Notes: generated by a model from the letters alone, not told the origin. A stretch of 64,000 bases of DNA from Variovorax sp. TBS-050B (GCF_029893635.1 NZ_JARXYR010000002.1:310001-374000), one strand, 5' to 3'; numbered from the stretch's first letter, positions 35,331-44,996 are shown. Made by a program: numbers and translations.

Positions 35331-38204
35331 TCAGCCCACCGCCGCCGGCACGGCCGCGCCGGTGCCGTACCCGGCCGCCGCCATGGGCCGGCCGCCGCGC
35401 GTGATGCGCACCGCGCAGTACTTGAACTCGGGGATCTTGCCGAGCGGATCGAGCGCCGCGTTGGTCATCAGGTTGGCCGCCGCCTCGTAGTAGGCGAAGG
35501 GCACGAACACCGCGCCGCTCGGCGTGCCGTCGTCGCGCCGCACGTGGATCGCCACTTCGCCGCGGCGCGACTGGACGGTGATCACGTCGCCGGCCTCGAG
35601 GCCGAGCTTCTGCAGGTCGCCCTGGTTCATCGAGGCGGTGGCCATCGGCTCCAGCGCATCGAGCACGCTGGCGCGCCGCGTCATGCTGCCGGTGTGCCAG
35701 TGCTCGAGCTGGCGGCCGGTGATGAGCACGAAGGGATAGTCGGCATCGGGCCGCTCGTCGGCCGGAATGATGTCGGCGGGCACCAGCTTCACGCGGCCGT
35801 CGGCGGTCGGGAAGTCGTCGACGAACACGATCGGCTGGCCCGGGTCTTCCTCGCTCAGGCAGGGGTAGGTCACGCTCGAATCGCGCTGCAGCCGCTCCCA
35901 GCTGATTCCGCTGATGACCGCATGCATCGCCTGGCGCATTTCCTCGTAGACCGCGGCCACGCCGGCTTCCTCGCCCTCGTAGTTCCACTGCAGGCCCATG
36001 CCGCGGGCGATCTGCTGGATGATCCAGAGGTCGGGCCGCGCATCGCCGGGCGGGTTGAGCGCGCGCTGGCCGAGCTGCACCATGCGGTCGGTGTTGCTCA
36101 CGGTGCCGGTCTTCTCGGGCCAGGCGCTGGCGGGCAGCACCACGTCGGCGAGCCAGGCGGTCTCGGTCATGAAGATGTCCTGCACCACTAGGTGTTCCAG
36201 GCTCGCGAGCGCATGGCGCGCATGGTTCAGGTCGGGGTCGCTCATGGCCGGGTTCTCGCCCATGATGTACATGCCGCGCACCTTGTGCGGATCGCTGTCG
36301 GGCGCGAGCGCCTTGTGCATGATCTCGACCACGGTGTAGCCCGGCGTCGCATCGAGCGGCGTGTCCCAGAACTTCTCGAACCAGGCATGCGCCGCCGGGT
36401 TGTCCACGCGCTGGTAGTTGGGGAACATCATCGGGATCAGCCCCGCGTCGCTCGCGCCCTGCACGTTGTTCTGGCCGCGCAGCGGATGCAGGCCCGAGCC
36501 CGGCTTGCCGATCTGGCCGGTCACGGTGGCGAGCGCGATCAGGCAGCGCGCGTTGTCGGTGCCGTGCACGTGCTGGCTCACGCCCATGCCCCAGAGGATC
36601 ATCGCGCCGCGCGCGGTGGCGAAGGCGCGCGCCACCTCGCGCAGCGTCGCGGCCGGCACGCCGCAGATCGGCGCCATCGCCTCGGGGCTGTAGCCCTTCA
36701 CGTTCTCGCGCAGCGCCTCGAAGTTGCTGGCGCGGGTGCGTACGAAGTCCTGGTCGACCAGCCCCTCGTCGATCACCGCGTGGATCAGCGCGTTGAGCAT
36801 GGCCACGTCGGTGTCGGCCTTGAACTGCAGCGTGCGCCAGGCATGGCGGCTGATGTCGGTGCGCCGCGGGTCGGCCAGCACGATCTTCGCGCCGCGCTTG
36901 GCGGCGTTCTTCATCCAGGTCGCGGCCACCGGGTGGTTGGCCGTGGGGTTGGAGCCGATCACGAAGATCAGCTCGGCATGTTCCACGTCGTTGACCTGGT
37001 TGCTCACCGCGCCCGAGCCCACGCCTTCGAGCAGCGCCGCCACGCTGGAGGCATGGCACAGGCGCGTGCAGTGGTCGATGTTGTTGCTGCCGAAGCCGGT
37101 GCGCACCAGCTTCTGGAACAGGTAGGCCTCCTCGTTGCTGCCCTTGGCCGAGCCGAAGCCCGCGAGCGACTTCGGGCCATGGGTGTCGCGCAGGGCCGAG
37201 AGCGTGCCCGTGGTGAGCGCGAGCGCCTCTTCCCAGGTGGCTTCGCGGAACACCTCGCTCCAGTCGTCGGGGCGCGGCGCGTCGCCGAAGTCCTTGGGCA
37301 TGCCGGGCTTGCGGATCAGCGGCTTGGTCAGGCGCTGCGGATGGTGCGCGTAGTCGAAGCCGAAGCGGCCCTTGACGCAGAGCCGGTCGTGGTTGGCCGG
37401 GCCGTCGCGGCCGTCGACGCTGACGATCTTCTCGTCCTTGACGTTGTAGGTGATCAGGCAGCCCACGCCGCAGAACGGGCAGACCGAATCGACCTTGCGG
37501 TCGACCTGCTGCGGGCCGATGTGGCTCTTGGGCATCAGCGCGCCCGTAGGGCAGGCCTGCACGCATTCGCCGCAGGCCACGCAGGTGCTGTCGCCCATCG
37601 GGTCGTCGAGGTCGAACACGATCTTGCTGTCGCCGCCGCGCAGCGCATAGCCGATGACGTCGTTGACCTGTTCCTCGCGGCAGGCGCGCACGCAGCGGTT
37701 GCACTGGATGCAGGCGTCGAGGTTGACCGCCATTGCGGGATGCGAGACGTCGGCCTTCGGCTGCTCGCGGCGCAGCGACTTGAGTTCGGGCCGCACCGCG
37801 ATGTCGAGCCTGTGGGCCCATTCGCTGAGCTCGCCGTGCTGCCGGGTGGCGTCGTCGCCGATCCACTTGTAGCCCTGGTCGGGCATGTCCGACAGCAGCA
37901 TCTCGACCACCATCTTCTGGCTCTTGAGTGCGCGTTCGCTGGTGGCCTGCACTTCCATGCCGGCCGTCACGTTGCGGCAGCAGCTGGGCGCGAGCACGCG
38001 CTCGCCCTTGATCTCGACCACGCAGGCGCGGCAGTTGCCGTCGGCGCGGTAACCGTCCTGGTAGCAAAGGTGCGGAATCTCGACACCGTGGCGCTCGGCC
38101 GCCTTGTAGATGGTCTCGCCATCGAAGGCCTGGATGGCCTTGCCGTCGAGCGTGAATTCGATGGTCTGCGGCATCAGCTCCGCGAGCTTCGACGGGGCGT
38201 TCAT
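35331..38204 (-). CDS. fdsA: NAD-dependent formate dehydrogenase alpha subunit FdsA
   Basis: 957-residue cytoplasmic molybdoenzyme subunit. An N-terminal [2Fe-2S] ferredoxin domain (CYQDGYRADGNCRACV, about residue 45) is followed by two 4Fe-4S sites (CIQCNRCVRAC and CVACGECVQACP), then CPFCGVGC of the molybdopterin domain with Cys at the Mo site in DHCTRLCHASS. No Tat signal. ATG at 38204 overlaps the fdsB stop (ATGA). It oxidises formate and passes electrons through FdsGB to NAD. The small delta subunit fdsD is not found downstream. Confidence 0.95.
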   Translation of the reverse strand: MNAPSKLAELMPQTIEFTLDGKAIQAFDGETIYKAAERHGVEIPHLCYQDGYRADGNCRACVVEIKGERVLAPSCCRNVTAGMEVQATSERALKSQKMVVEMLLSDMPDQGYKWIGDDATRQHGELSEWAHRLDIAVRPELKSLRREQPKADVSHPAMAVNLDACIQCNRCVRACREEQVNDVIGYALRGGDSKIVFDLDDPMGDSTCVACGECVQACPTGALMPKSHIGPQQVDRKVDSVCPFCGVGCLITYNVKDEKIVSVDGRDGPANHDRLCVKGRFGFDYAHHPQRLTKPLIRKPGMPKDFGDAPRPDDWSEVFREATWEEALALTTGTLSALRDTHGPKSLAGFGSAKGSNEEAYLFQKLVRTGFGSNNIDHCTRLCHASSVAALLEGVGSGAVSNQVNDVEHAELIFVIGSNPTANHPVAATWMKNAAKRGAKIVLADPRRTDISRHAWRTLQFKADTDVAMLNALIHAVIDEGLVDQDFVRTRASNFEALRENVKGYSPEAMAPICGVPAATLREVARAFATARGAMILWGMGVSQHVHGTDNARCLIALATVTGQIGKPGSGLHPLRGQNNVQGASDAGLIPMMFPNYQRVDNPAAHAWFEKFWDTPLDATPGYTVVEIMHKALAPDSDPHKVRGMYIMGENPAMSDPDLNHARHALASLEHLVVQDIFMTETAWLADVVLPASAWPEKTGTVSNTDRMVQLGQRALNPPGDARPDLWIIQQIARGMGLQWNYEGEEAGVAAVYEEMRQAMHAVISGISWERLQRDSSVTYPCLSEEDPGQPIVFVDDFPTADGRVKLVPADIIPADERPDADYPFVLITGRQLEHWHTGSMTRRASVLDALEPMATASMNQGDLQKLGLEAGDVITVQSRRGEVAIHVRRDDGTPSGAVFVPFAYYEAAANLMTNAALDPLGKIPEFKYCAVRITRGGRPMAAAGYGTGAAVPAAVG

Positions 38205-40034
38205 GCCACCTCCTCCGGGAAATATTGCTGGATGCAGCGGATGGGATTCGGGGCGGCCTGACCCAGGCCGCAGATCGACGCATCGCCCATCACCTGGGCC
38301 AGGTCCTCGAGCGTCGCGCTGTCCCACACCGGCGCCTGCATCAGCGCCGCGGCCTTGCCGGTGCCGACGCGGCAGGGCGTGCACTGGCCGCAGCTCTCGT
38401 GCTCGAAGAAGCGCATCACGTTGAGCGCCGCGTCGCGTGCGCGATCGTGCTGGCTCAGCACCATCACCGCGGCCGAGCCGATGAAGCAGCCATGGGGGCT
38501 GCAGCGTGTCGAAATCGAGCGGAATGTCGTTCATGCGCGCGGGCAGGATGCCGCCCGAGGCGCCGCCGGGCAGGTAGGCGTAGAGCGTGTGGCCCTCCAG
38601 CATGCCGCCGCAGTACTCGTCGATCAGCTCCTGCACCGTGATGCCCGCGGGCGCGAGCTTGACGCCCGGGTGCTTCACACGGCCGCTCACGCTGAAGCTG
38701 CGCAGGCCCTTGCGGCCATGGCGGCCGAAGCCGCTGAACCAGGCCGCGCCCTTCTGGACGATGTCGCGCACCCAGTAGAGGGTCTCGAAGTTGTGCTCCA
38801 GCGTGGGCCGCCCGAACAGGCCCACCTGCGCGATGTAGGGCGGGCGCATGCGCGGTTCGCCGCGCTTGCCCTCGATGCTCTCGATCATGGCCGACTCTTC
38901 GCCGCAGATGTAGGCGCCCGCGCCGCGGCGCAGCTCGATGTGCGGCAGCGCGCAGGGCGGATCGGCCTGCAGCCGGGCCAGTTCGGCCGCAAGCAGCGCG
39001 CGGCAGTCGTGGTATTCGTCGCGCAGGTAGATGTAGCACTGCGCGATGCCGACCACCTGCGCGGCGACCAGCAGGCCCTCGAGGAAGCGGTGCGGATCGC
39101 GCTCGAGGTAGGTGCGGTCCTTGAAGGTGCCGGGCTCGCCCTCGTCGATGTTGACCGCCATCACGCGCGGCGCCGGCTGGTCGCGCACGATGCGCCACTT
39201 GCGGCCGGCCGGAAAGCCCGCGCCGCCGAGGCCGCGCAGGCCCGAGTCTTCCATCGCCTTGACCACGGCCTCGGCGTCCTGCGCGCCGTTCGCGAGCGCC
39301 GCGGCGAGCGCGTAGCCGCCGTGCGCGCGGTAGGTGGCGTAGTCGGTGAAGGCCGGCATGCGCTCGACCGCATCGGGCGGCGGCGAGATGCTCTTTTCGG
39401 CGAACGACGCCGCGTCGAAGTAGGCCACCAGCGGTTCGCCGCCGGGCGTGGCCTTGAAGGCCTGGAGCACCTTGTCGGCGGTCGCGAGCGGCACGGGCAG
39501 TTGGTCGATCACCACCGCCGGCGCCTGTTCGCAGCGGCCGACGCAGGGCGCGGCGATCACGCGCACCTCGCCGCTTTCGGCGCCGAGCAGCGCCGGCAGG
39601 CGCGCCAGCAGGTCCTTCGCGCCAGCGAGTTCGCAGGCCAGGCCGTCGCAGACGCGCACGGTGAGGCCGGGCGCCGCGTCGTCGCCGCGCACCACCTCGA
39701 AGTGGTGGTAGAAGGTCGCGACCTCGTAGACCTCGGCCATCGGAATGTTCATCTCGCGCGCCAGCGCCACCAGGTGGCGGTCGTGCAGGCAGCGGTAGGC
39801 GTCGTTGAGCTTGTGCAGGTGCTCGATGAGCAGGTCGCGCCGGTGCCCCTCGGCCGGGCGGGCGCCGATCAGCGCGCGCACCTCGAGCAGCGCCGTCTCC
39901 TCGGGCTGGCGGCCCTTGAGCTTGCTCTTGCGGCGGATGCGCTCGCGCATCTCGTCGGCGGTCGCGAGCGGCACGATGGTGTGCGTGCTGCCGGCCGTGT
40001 TTGTCTCGCGGGTCGTGGCTGGGTGGTTGTTCAC
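38201..40034 (-). pseudogene. Fused NAD-dependent formate dehydrogenase FdsG-FdsB, frameshifted as given
   Basis: NuoE-like N-terminal part ([2Fe-2S] cysteines in VRVCDGLACE and PCVGRCEQAP) fused to a NuoF-like part with the NADH/FMN region GLRGLGGAGFPAGRKW and GAYICGEESAMIES. After LDFDTLQP the frame is shifted by one extra G in the run at 38494-38498. The true C-terminus, with the 4Fe-4S motif SCGQCTPCRVGTGK, continues in another frame to 38201. Without correction the frame runs on into fdsA. Start GTG at 40034 is used; ATG at 40091 is possible. A sequencing error or a real inactivation cannot be told apart here. Confidence 0.85.
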
Positions 40035-40132
40035 TGCCTGGGCCTTTTTTCTCGAAGTCTGGCGAAAGCCCCCTTCGGCAAATGCTTTCATAGGGGTCGG
40101 CCGAGTGTGTGGGCCGCCCCGGGGCGCGTCAA

Positions 40133-40156
40133 ATTCGATCGGAACATCGATCGATT
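40133..40156. promoter_or_regulatory. Dyad upstream of fdsGB, candidate LysR-regulator site
   Basis: ATTCGATCG-N6-CGATCGATT (arms 40133-40141 and 40148-40156, 8 of 9 symmetric) lies between the LysR gene and fdsGB, about 100 bp before the GTG or 42 bp before the upstream ATG. Place and symmetry fit an activator site for the adjacent LysR protein. Confidence 0.4.
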
Positions 40157-40212
40157 CAATAACTAAATGGGAATGGATCGCCGGCCGGCCGGCGGCGGCC
40201 GCGGCCGGAGGA

Positions 40213-41157
40213 CTACTCGCCGAGCGCGCCGCTGTGCAGCCGTACCTGCTCGCGCCAGGCTGGCGTCTGCAGGAACACCAGCGCGGCATCGAGGGCGCGC
40301 GAGGGCCGCACGCCGGTCTGGGTCATGAAGCCCAGCGGCGTCTTCACCTCGGGACCGACGAGCGGCAGCGCCTCGAGTTCGCGGTAGCTGCGCACCGCCG
40401 CCACCATCGAGCCCGGCAGCACGCTGCTGACGGTGCCCGCGAGCACCGCCAGGGCCAGCGTCAGCACCGAATTGGTCTCGATCGCCGGCGCCAGCGCCAC
40501 GCCGGCCTCGCGCAGCGCCTGGTCGATGATCGAGCGGTTGTGCATGTCGGGCGTGAGCAGGCACAGCGGCAGCCGGCCGGCCTCGGCCCAGCTCAGCGGC
40601 TTGCCGATGCGCAGCTGGTCGTCCGACGGCCGCGCCGCGCGCCGCAGCAGGTAGTAGTGCTCCACGCTCTGCGGCCAGGCGGTGAGCTTGATGCCCGGCA
40701 GGTGCATGCGCTCGATGTAGCCGAGCGCGAGGTCGATCGAGAGGCTTTCGAGCCCCGTCTCGAGTTCCTGCGAGCTCATCGACAGCACCGCCGGCACGAT
40801 GCCCGGATGCAGCTCGTGCAGCATGGCCGCGAAGCGCGAGAGCATCGGGATGGCCGTGGGCACGGCCGCCATGCGCAGCCGGCCGCGCGGATGGCCCTCC
40901 TCGCTGCGCAGCTCCTGCTGCAGCACCTCGTTGTCGCGCAGCATGCGCTGCGCGGTCGCGAGCACGCGTTCGCCCTCGTGCGTCAGGCCCACGTACACGC
41001 GGGCACGCTTGACGATCACCACGCCGAACTCGGCCTCGAGCGAGCGCAGCGCGTTCGACAGCGCCGGCTGCGTGATGTGGCAGGCCTGCGCCGCGCGGCC
41101 GAAATGCTTGTGCTCGCTGAGCGCGACCAGGTAGCGCATCGACGCGAGGAGGTTCAC
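40213..41157 (-). CDS. LysR-family regulator next to fds genes
   Basis: 314-residue LysR protein. The helix-turn-helix FGRAAQACHITQPALSNALR (about residues 19-38) is followed by a linker helix and an effector domain. The GTG at 41157 gives the family-typical opening NLLASMRYLVALSEH; ATG at 41139 would cut it short. A LysR gene upstream of fds is also known in Cupriavidus (FdsR), so formate-responsive control of fds is likely by context. Confidence 0.9.
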   Translation of the reverse strand: MNLLASMRYLVALSEHKHFGRAAQACHITQPALSNALRSLEAEFGVVIVKRARVYVGLTHEGERVLATAQRMLRDNEVLQQELRSEEGHPRGRLRMAAVPTAIPMLSRFAAMLHELHPGIVPAVLSMSSQELETGLESLSIDLALGYIERMHLPGIKLTAWPQSVEHYYLLRRAARPSDDQLRIGKPLSWAEAGRLPLCLLTPDMHNRSIIDQALREAGVALAPAIETNSVLTLALAVLAGTVSSVLPGSMVAAVRSYRELEALPLVGPEVKTPLGFMTQTGVRPSRALDAALVFLQTPAWREQVRLHSGALGE

Positions 41158-41170
41158 GGGCGTGCGGGGC

Positions 41171-42262
41171 TCAGGTGTTCTTGCTGATCGAGATGGTGGG
41201 GAACTTCGCCGAGAAGTCCTTGGCCTTCTCGGCGATGCCCACCGCCACCCGGCGCGCGATGTCCTTGTAGATGCCGGCCACGGTGCCGTCGGGATCGGCC
41301 ACCACCGTCGGCTTGCCGCTGTCGGCCTGCAGCCGGATCTGCATGTCGAGCGGCAGCGCGCCCAGGTACGGCATCTGGTACTGCTCGGCCATCTTCTTCC
41401 CGCCCTCGGCGCCGAAGATGTGCTCGGCATGGCCGCAGTTCGAGCAGACGTGCACCGCCATGTTCTCGACGATGCCGAGGATCGGCACGCCGACCTTCTC
41501 GAACATCTTGATGCCCTTCTTCGCATCGAGCAGCGCGATGTCCTGCGGCGTGGTCACGATCACCGCGCCGGTCATCGGCACCCGCTGCGAGAGCGTGAGC
41601 TGGATGTCGCCGGTGCCGGGCGGCATGTCGACGATCAGGTAGTCCAGGTCCTTCCAGTTCGTCTGGCGCAGCAGCTGCTCGAGCGCCTGCGTGGCCATCG
41701 GACCGCGCCAGATCATCGCCTCGTCGGCATCGACCAGGAAGCCGATCGACATCACCTGCACGCCGTGGTTCTCGAGCGGCTCCATGGTCTTGCCGTCCTC
41801 GCTCTCGGGACGGCCCTCGATGCCGAGCATCATCGGCTGGCTCGGGCCGTAGATGTCGGCGTCGAGCAGGCCGACCGCCGCGCCCTCGGCCGCGAGCGCG
41901 AGCGCCAGGTTGGCGGCCGTGGTGCTCTTGCCGACGCCGCCCTTGCCCGAGGCCACCGCGATGATGTTGCGCACGTTGGGCATCAGCTGCACGCCGCGCT
42001 GCACCGCATGGCTGATGACCTTGGTGTGGATGTTGACCGACACGTTCTCCACGCCCGGCACGGTCTTGGCGGCCGCGACCAGCGCCTTGCGGATCGCCGC
42101 ATGCTGGCTCTTCGCCGGATAGCCGAGTTCGAGGTCGAACGAGACGTCGCCCTCGGAGATCTGAAGGTTGCGGACCGAACGGGTCGCGGTGAAGTTCTTG
42201 CCTGTGTTGGGATCGGCGACGGCCTTGAGCGCGTCCATGATCCCGTCCTGGGTGAGTGCCAT
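41171..42262 (-). CDS. apbC: Iron-sulfur cluster carrier ApbC/Mrp
   Basis: 363-residue P-loop ATPase that carries and delivers [4Fe-4S] clusters. An N-terminal DUF59 (MIP18) domain (residues 1-90) is followed by the deviant Walker A SGKGGVGKST, DIYGPSQPMM, IVDMPPGTGD and the cluster-binding CSNC near residue 270. The full family length is present. It lies 13 bp upstream of the LysR gene on the same strand, and could help supply clusters to the many Fe-S proteins of this island, although it is a general housekeeping factor. Confidence 0.95.
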   Translation of the reverse strand: MALTQDGIMDALKAVADPNTGKNFTATRSVRNLQISEGDVSFDLELGYPAKSQHAAIRKALVAAAKTVPGVENVSVNIHTKVISHAVQRGVQLMPNVRNIIAVASGKGGVGKSTTAANLALALAAEGAAVGLLDADIYGPSQPMMLGIEGRPESEDGKTMEPLENHGVQVMSIGFLVDADEAMIWRGPMATQALEQLLRQTNWKDLDYLIVDMPPGTGDIQLTLSQRVPMTGAVIVTTPQDIALLDAKKGIKMFEKVGVPILGIVENMAVHVCSNCGHAEHIFGAEGGKKMAEQYQMPYLGALPLDMQIRLQADSGKPTVVADPDGTVAGIYKDIARRVAVGIAEKAKDFSAKFPTISISKNT

Positions 42263-42346
42263 TGATCTAGCTCCTGAATGGCGGGTAGTCTAGTGGCTCG
42301 CCCCGGGGCCCATGCGTGGCCCCCCGAACAACCACAACGACGACCC

Positions 42347-43549
42347 ATGTCCCACCCTCCTGCCGCCACCGGCCTGCTGCTGACCGGCGGCGGCGCCCGG
42401 GCCGCCTACCAGGTCGGCGTGCTCGAAGCCATCGCCGGGCTCCGGCGCGCCGCGGGCTTCGCGGGCCGGGCCAATCCCTTTCCCGTGATCACCGGCACCT
42501 CGGCCGGCGCGATCAACGCCGCCGCGCTGGCCTGCGGCGCCGACGATTTCGACGGCATCGTCGCGCGCATCGCCGAGGTCTGGCGCGACTTCCGCGCGGA
42601 ACAGGTCTACCGGGCCGATGCGCTCTCGGTGCTCGGCAGCGGCGCGCGCTGGCGCATGTGGCTCGGGCTCGGCCGCTTCGCCGCCAACTGGGCGCGGCTG
42701 AGGCCGCGCTCGCTGCTCGACAACGCGCCGCTGGCCGAGCTGCTGGCGCGCCTGGTGCCGCTCGAGCGCCTGCCGGGGCTGATGCGGCAGGGCCACCTGC
42801 AGGCGCTCGCGGTCACGGCCTCGAGCTACAGCTCGGGCCAGCACGTGACCTTCTTCGACGCCGCCGTGCCGATGGAGCCCTGGGTGCGCTCGCAGCGCCT
42901 CGCGGTGGCGGGCCCGATCAGCCATGCGCACCTGCTGGCCTCGTCGGCCATTCCCTTCGTGTTCCCGGCCACGGCGCTGCCGATGCAGGGGCACACCGAA
43001 TACTTCGGCGACGGCTCGATGCGCCAATCGGCGCCGATCGCCGCGGCCATCCACCTGGGCGCCACGCGCATCCTGGTGATCGGCGCCGGCCGCATGCACG
43101 AGCCGCGCGAGGCCGACGCGCCCAACACCTACAGCGGCTATCCCACGACGGCGCAGATCGCGGGGCATGCGCTGTCGAGCATTTTCCTCGACGCGCTCGC
43201 GGTCGACATCGAGCGGCTGCGCCGCATCAACCACACGCTCGGCCTGATTCCCGAGCACAGCCGCGGCGCGAGCACGCTGCGGCCGATCGAGCTGCTGGTG
43301 ATCTCGCCCTCCCAACGGCTCGACGCGATCGCCGCGCGCCACGCGGGCGCGCTGCCGGGCGCCGTGCGCCACCTGCTCGGCGGCAGCGCCAAGGCCGCGG
43401 CCGAAACCGAGGTCAAGGGCGCCGCGCTCGCGAGCTACCTGCTGTTCGAGGCCGACTACACGCGCGAGCTGATGGCCCTGGGCCGCGCCGACACGCTGCG
43501 GCAGCGCGAGGAGGTGCTGCGCTTTTTCGGGTGGGAGGCGGCGGCCTAG
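42347..43549 (+). CDS. Patatin-like phospholipase
   Basis: 400-residue lipid acyl hydrolase. The oxyanion loop GGGARAAYQVG is near residue 14, the nucleophile elbow GTSAG gives the catalytic Ser, and the Asp is in DGSMRQ. A C-terminal region of about 130 residues follows. No signal peptide; cytoplasmic or membrane-associated. ATG at 42347. It is convergent with yceH, with a four-base overlap of the ends. Confidence 0.9.
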   Translation: MSHPPAATGLLLTGGGARAAYQVGVLEAIAGLRRAAGFAGRANPFPVITGTSAGAINAAALACGADDFDGIVARIAEVWRDFRAEQVYRADALSVLGSGARWRMWLGLGRFAANWARLRPRSLLDNAPLAELLARLVPLERLPGLMRQGHLQALAVTASSYSSGQHVTFFDAAVPMEPWVRSQRLAVAGPISHAHLLASSAIPFVFPATALPMQGHTEYFGDGSMRQSAPIAAAIHLGATRILVIGAGRMHEPREADAPNTYSGYPTTAQIAGHALSSIFLDALAVDIERLRRINHTLGLIPEHSRGASTLRPIELLVISPSQRLDAIAARHAGALPGAVRHLLGGSAKAAAETEVKGAALASYLLFEADYTRELMALGRADTLRQREEVLRFFGWEAAA

Positions 43550-44211
43550 GAAATGCCGAGCTCGGTGCAGACGCGCCCGAGCAGTGCCTTGAGGGCGGCC
43601 ACCTCCGCTTCGAGCCGTGCCACGTTCGCCTTGAGCGCCGCCACTTCGCCCAGTGGATCGGCGTGGTCGGCGCGCGGCGCATCGGAAGGACCGGCGGCCT
43701 CCTCGGCCGGCGCACCGCTCAGCAGATGCGCCCAGCGGCTCTCGCGCGCACCCGGCAGCCGCGCGAGCTTGACGACCAGCGGCCCGGCGGGACGTTCGGC
43801 GAGTTCGTCGAGAAAGCCCTCCACCGAGGAGATGTCGGCGAAGTTGTGCATGCGGTCGCAGGCGATGCGCAGTTCGCCCGGGGTCTGCGGGCCGCGCAGC
43901 ATCAGCACGGTGAGCAGGGCCACCGACTGCGAGGGCACGCGCAGCACGCGGTCGATGTTGTGCTCGTAGCGGAAGGCCCGGCCGCCGCTGGTCTCGGCCA
44001 CCAGGCTGTAGCCCTTGAGGCTCTCGAGCGCGGCCTGCACCTGCGCCTCGGTGAGCTCGAGCACCGGGTTGCGGCTGGTCTTCTGGTTGCAGCCCGAGAG
44101 CAGCGAATTGAGCGTCAACGGGTAGCTGTCGGGCACGGTCTTCTGCTTTTCGGCCAGCACGCCGAGCACGCGGGTTTCGATGAGCGAGAGGATCGGAAGC
44201 GAAGGAGTCAT
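43546..44211 (-). CDS. YceH family (DUF480) protein
   Basis: 221-residue protein with two winged-helix-like DUF480 domains. The N-terminal signature LSLIETRVLGVLAEKQKTVP and the later LLTVLMLRGPQTPGELR are intact. A C-terminal coiled coil (ALKANVARLEAEVAALKALL) ends the protein. Function unknown; a nucleic-acid-binding role is suspected from the fold. It is last in an icd-glycosidase-yceH operon. Confidence 0.92.
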   Translation of the reverse strand: MTPSLPILSLIETRVLGVLAEKQKTVPDSYPLTLNSLLSGCNQKTSRNPVLELTEAQVQAALESLKGYSLVAETSGGRAFRYEHNIDRVLRVPSQSVALLTVLMLRGPQTPGELRIACDRMHNFADISSVEGFLDELAERPAGPLVVKLARLPGARESRWAHLLSGAPAEEAAGPSDAPRADHADPLGEVAALKANVARLEAEVAALKALLGRVCTELGIS

Positions 44212-44242
44212 GGTTCGATGAGAGGGGTCGTTCGGTCGCCGC

Positions 44243-44971
44243 TCAGGGCAGCGCCACGCCGAGTATCGGCCCGAGTTCGCGCCGGAAGTCGCTGCGCCCG
44301 AGCGCGCGCGAATGCAGCGCCGAGACGGTGCCGTCGAGATAGAGCGCGTCGCGGCAATGCAGCACGTCGCGGAAATGGAGCGCGAATTCGTGGAAGCTCA
44401 CCGGCTCCTCGCTGATCACGAACAGCGCCTTGTCGCCCGCGATGCCCACGCCGTTGCGGATCTTGCGCGAGTCCGAGCCGGGGATGAAGCGCGGATGCAC
44501 CACCCCGCGGCGCAGCAGCAGCGGCCCCGACTGGGTGGCGAGCCGCACCCGCTCGCGCTGCGCGAGCGCCGGGTACTCCGAGGATTCGACGACGCGCGCG
44601 CCGGCCTCCGTCACCGCGAACACGCCGTTGGGCTGGAGGAAGAAATTGCCCGCGCCGGCGTCCAGGTTGAGCGGCGCGAGCTCGCGCCCTTCCTGCACCA
44701 GCAGGCCCACGGGCGAGAAATCCGCGTGGTACATGCCGGCGTTCACCGCGAAGACGAGCTGCCGGCCCTGCCCCGCGAGCCAGGCCTCGAGGCGGTCGAA
44801 GCGATGGAACGGGGCGCCCGTCCGGTCGCGCAGGAAGAGTTCGAGCCGATCGGTCCGCGGGTCGATCTCGACCACCGTGTAGCGCGGATCGGCCGCCGTC
44901 GCGACGCCGGCTGCGGCGACCGCGAGCCCGACCGCGCACGAGAGGGCGAGCAGGCGCAGCAGCTTCTTCAT
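44243..44971 (-). CDS. Exported phosphodiester glycosidase-domain (NAGPA/DUF2233) protein
   Basis: 242-residue protein with a Sec signal peptide (about residues 1-27, ending VATA) and a single NAGPA domain: FAVNAGMYHADFSPVGLL, NFFLQPNGVF and the C-terminal CRDALYLDGTVSALH. The related mammalian enzyme removes GlcNAc from phosphodiesters; bacterial substrates are mostly unknown and may be cell-wall polymers. It lies 25 bp after icd and 31 bp before yceH. Confidence 0.87.
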   Translation of the reverse strand: MKKLLRLLALSCAVGLAVAAAGVATAADPRYTVVEIDPRTDRLELFLRDRTGAPFHRFDRLEAWLAGQGRQLVFAVNAGMYHADFSPVGLLVQEGRELAPLNLDAGAGNFFLQPNGVFAVTEAGARVVESSEYPALAQRERVRLATQSGPLLLRRGVVHPRFIPGSDSRKIRNGVGIAGDKALFVISEEPVSFHEFALHFRDVLHCRDALYLDGTVSALHSRALGRSDFRRELGPILGVALP

Positions 44972-44996
44972 CGTGGCCCCGCCGCGCAGCAGCGCT

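Noticed and set aside
35331-40289. Single 1652-residue protein on the minus strand
   Set aside because: The junction region is out-of-frame noise between LDFDTLQP and MNAPSKL; the true FdsB end and the FdsA start are both visible in their own frames, so it is a product of the extra base.
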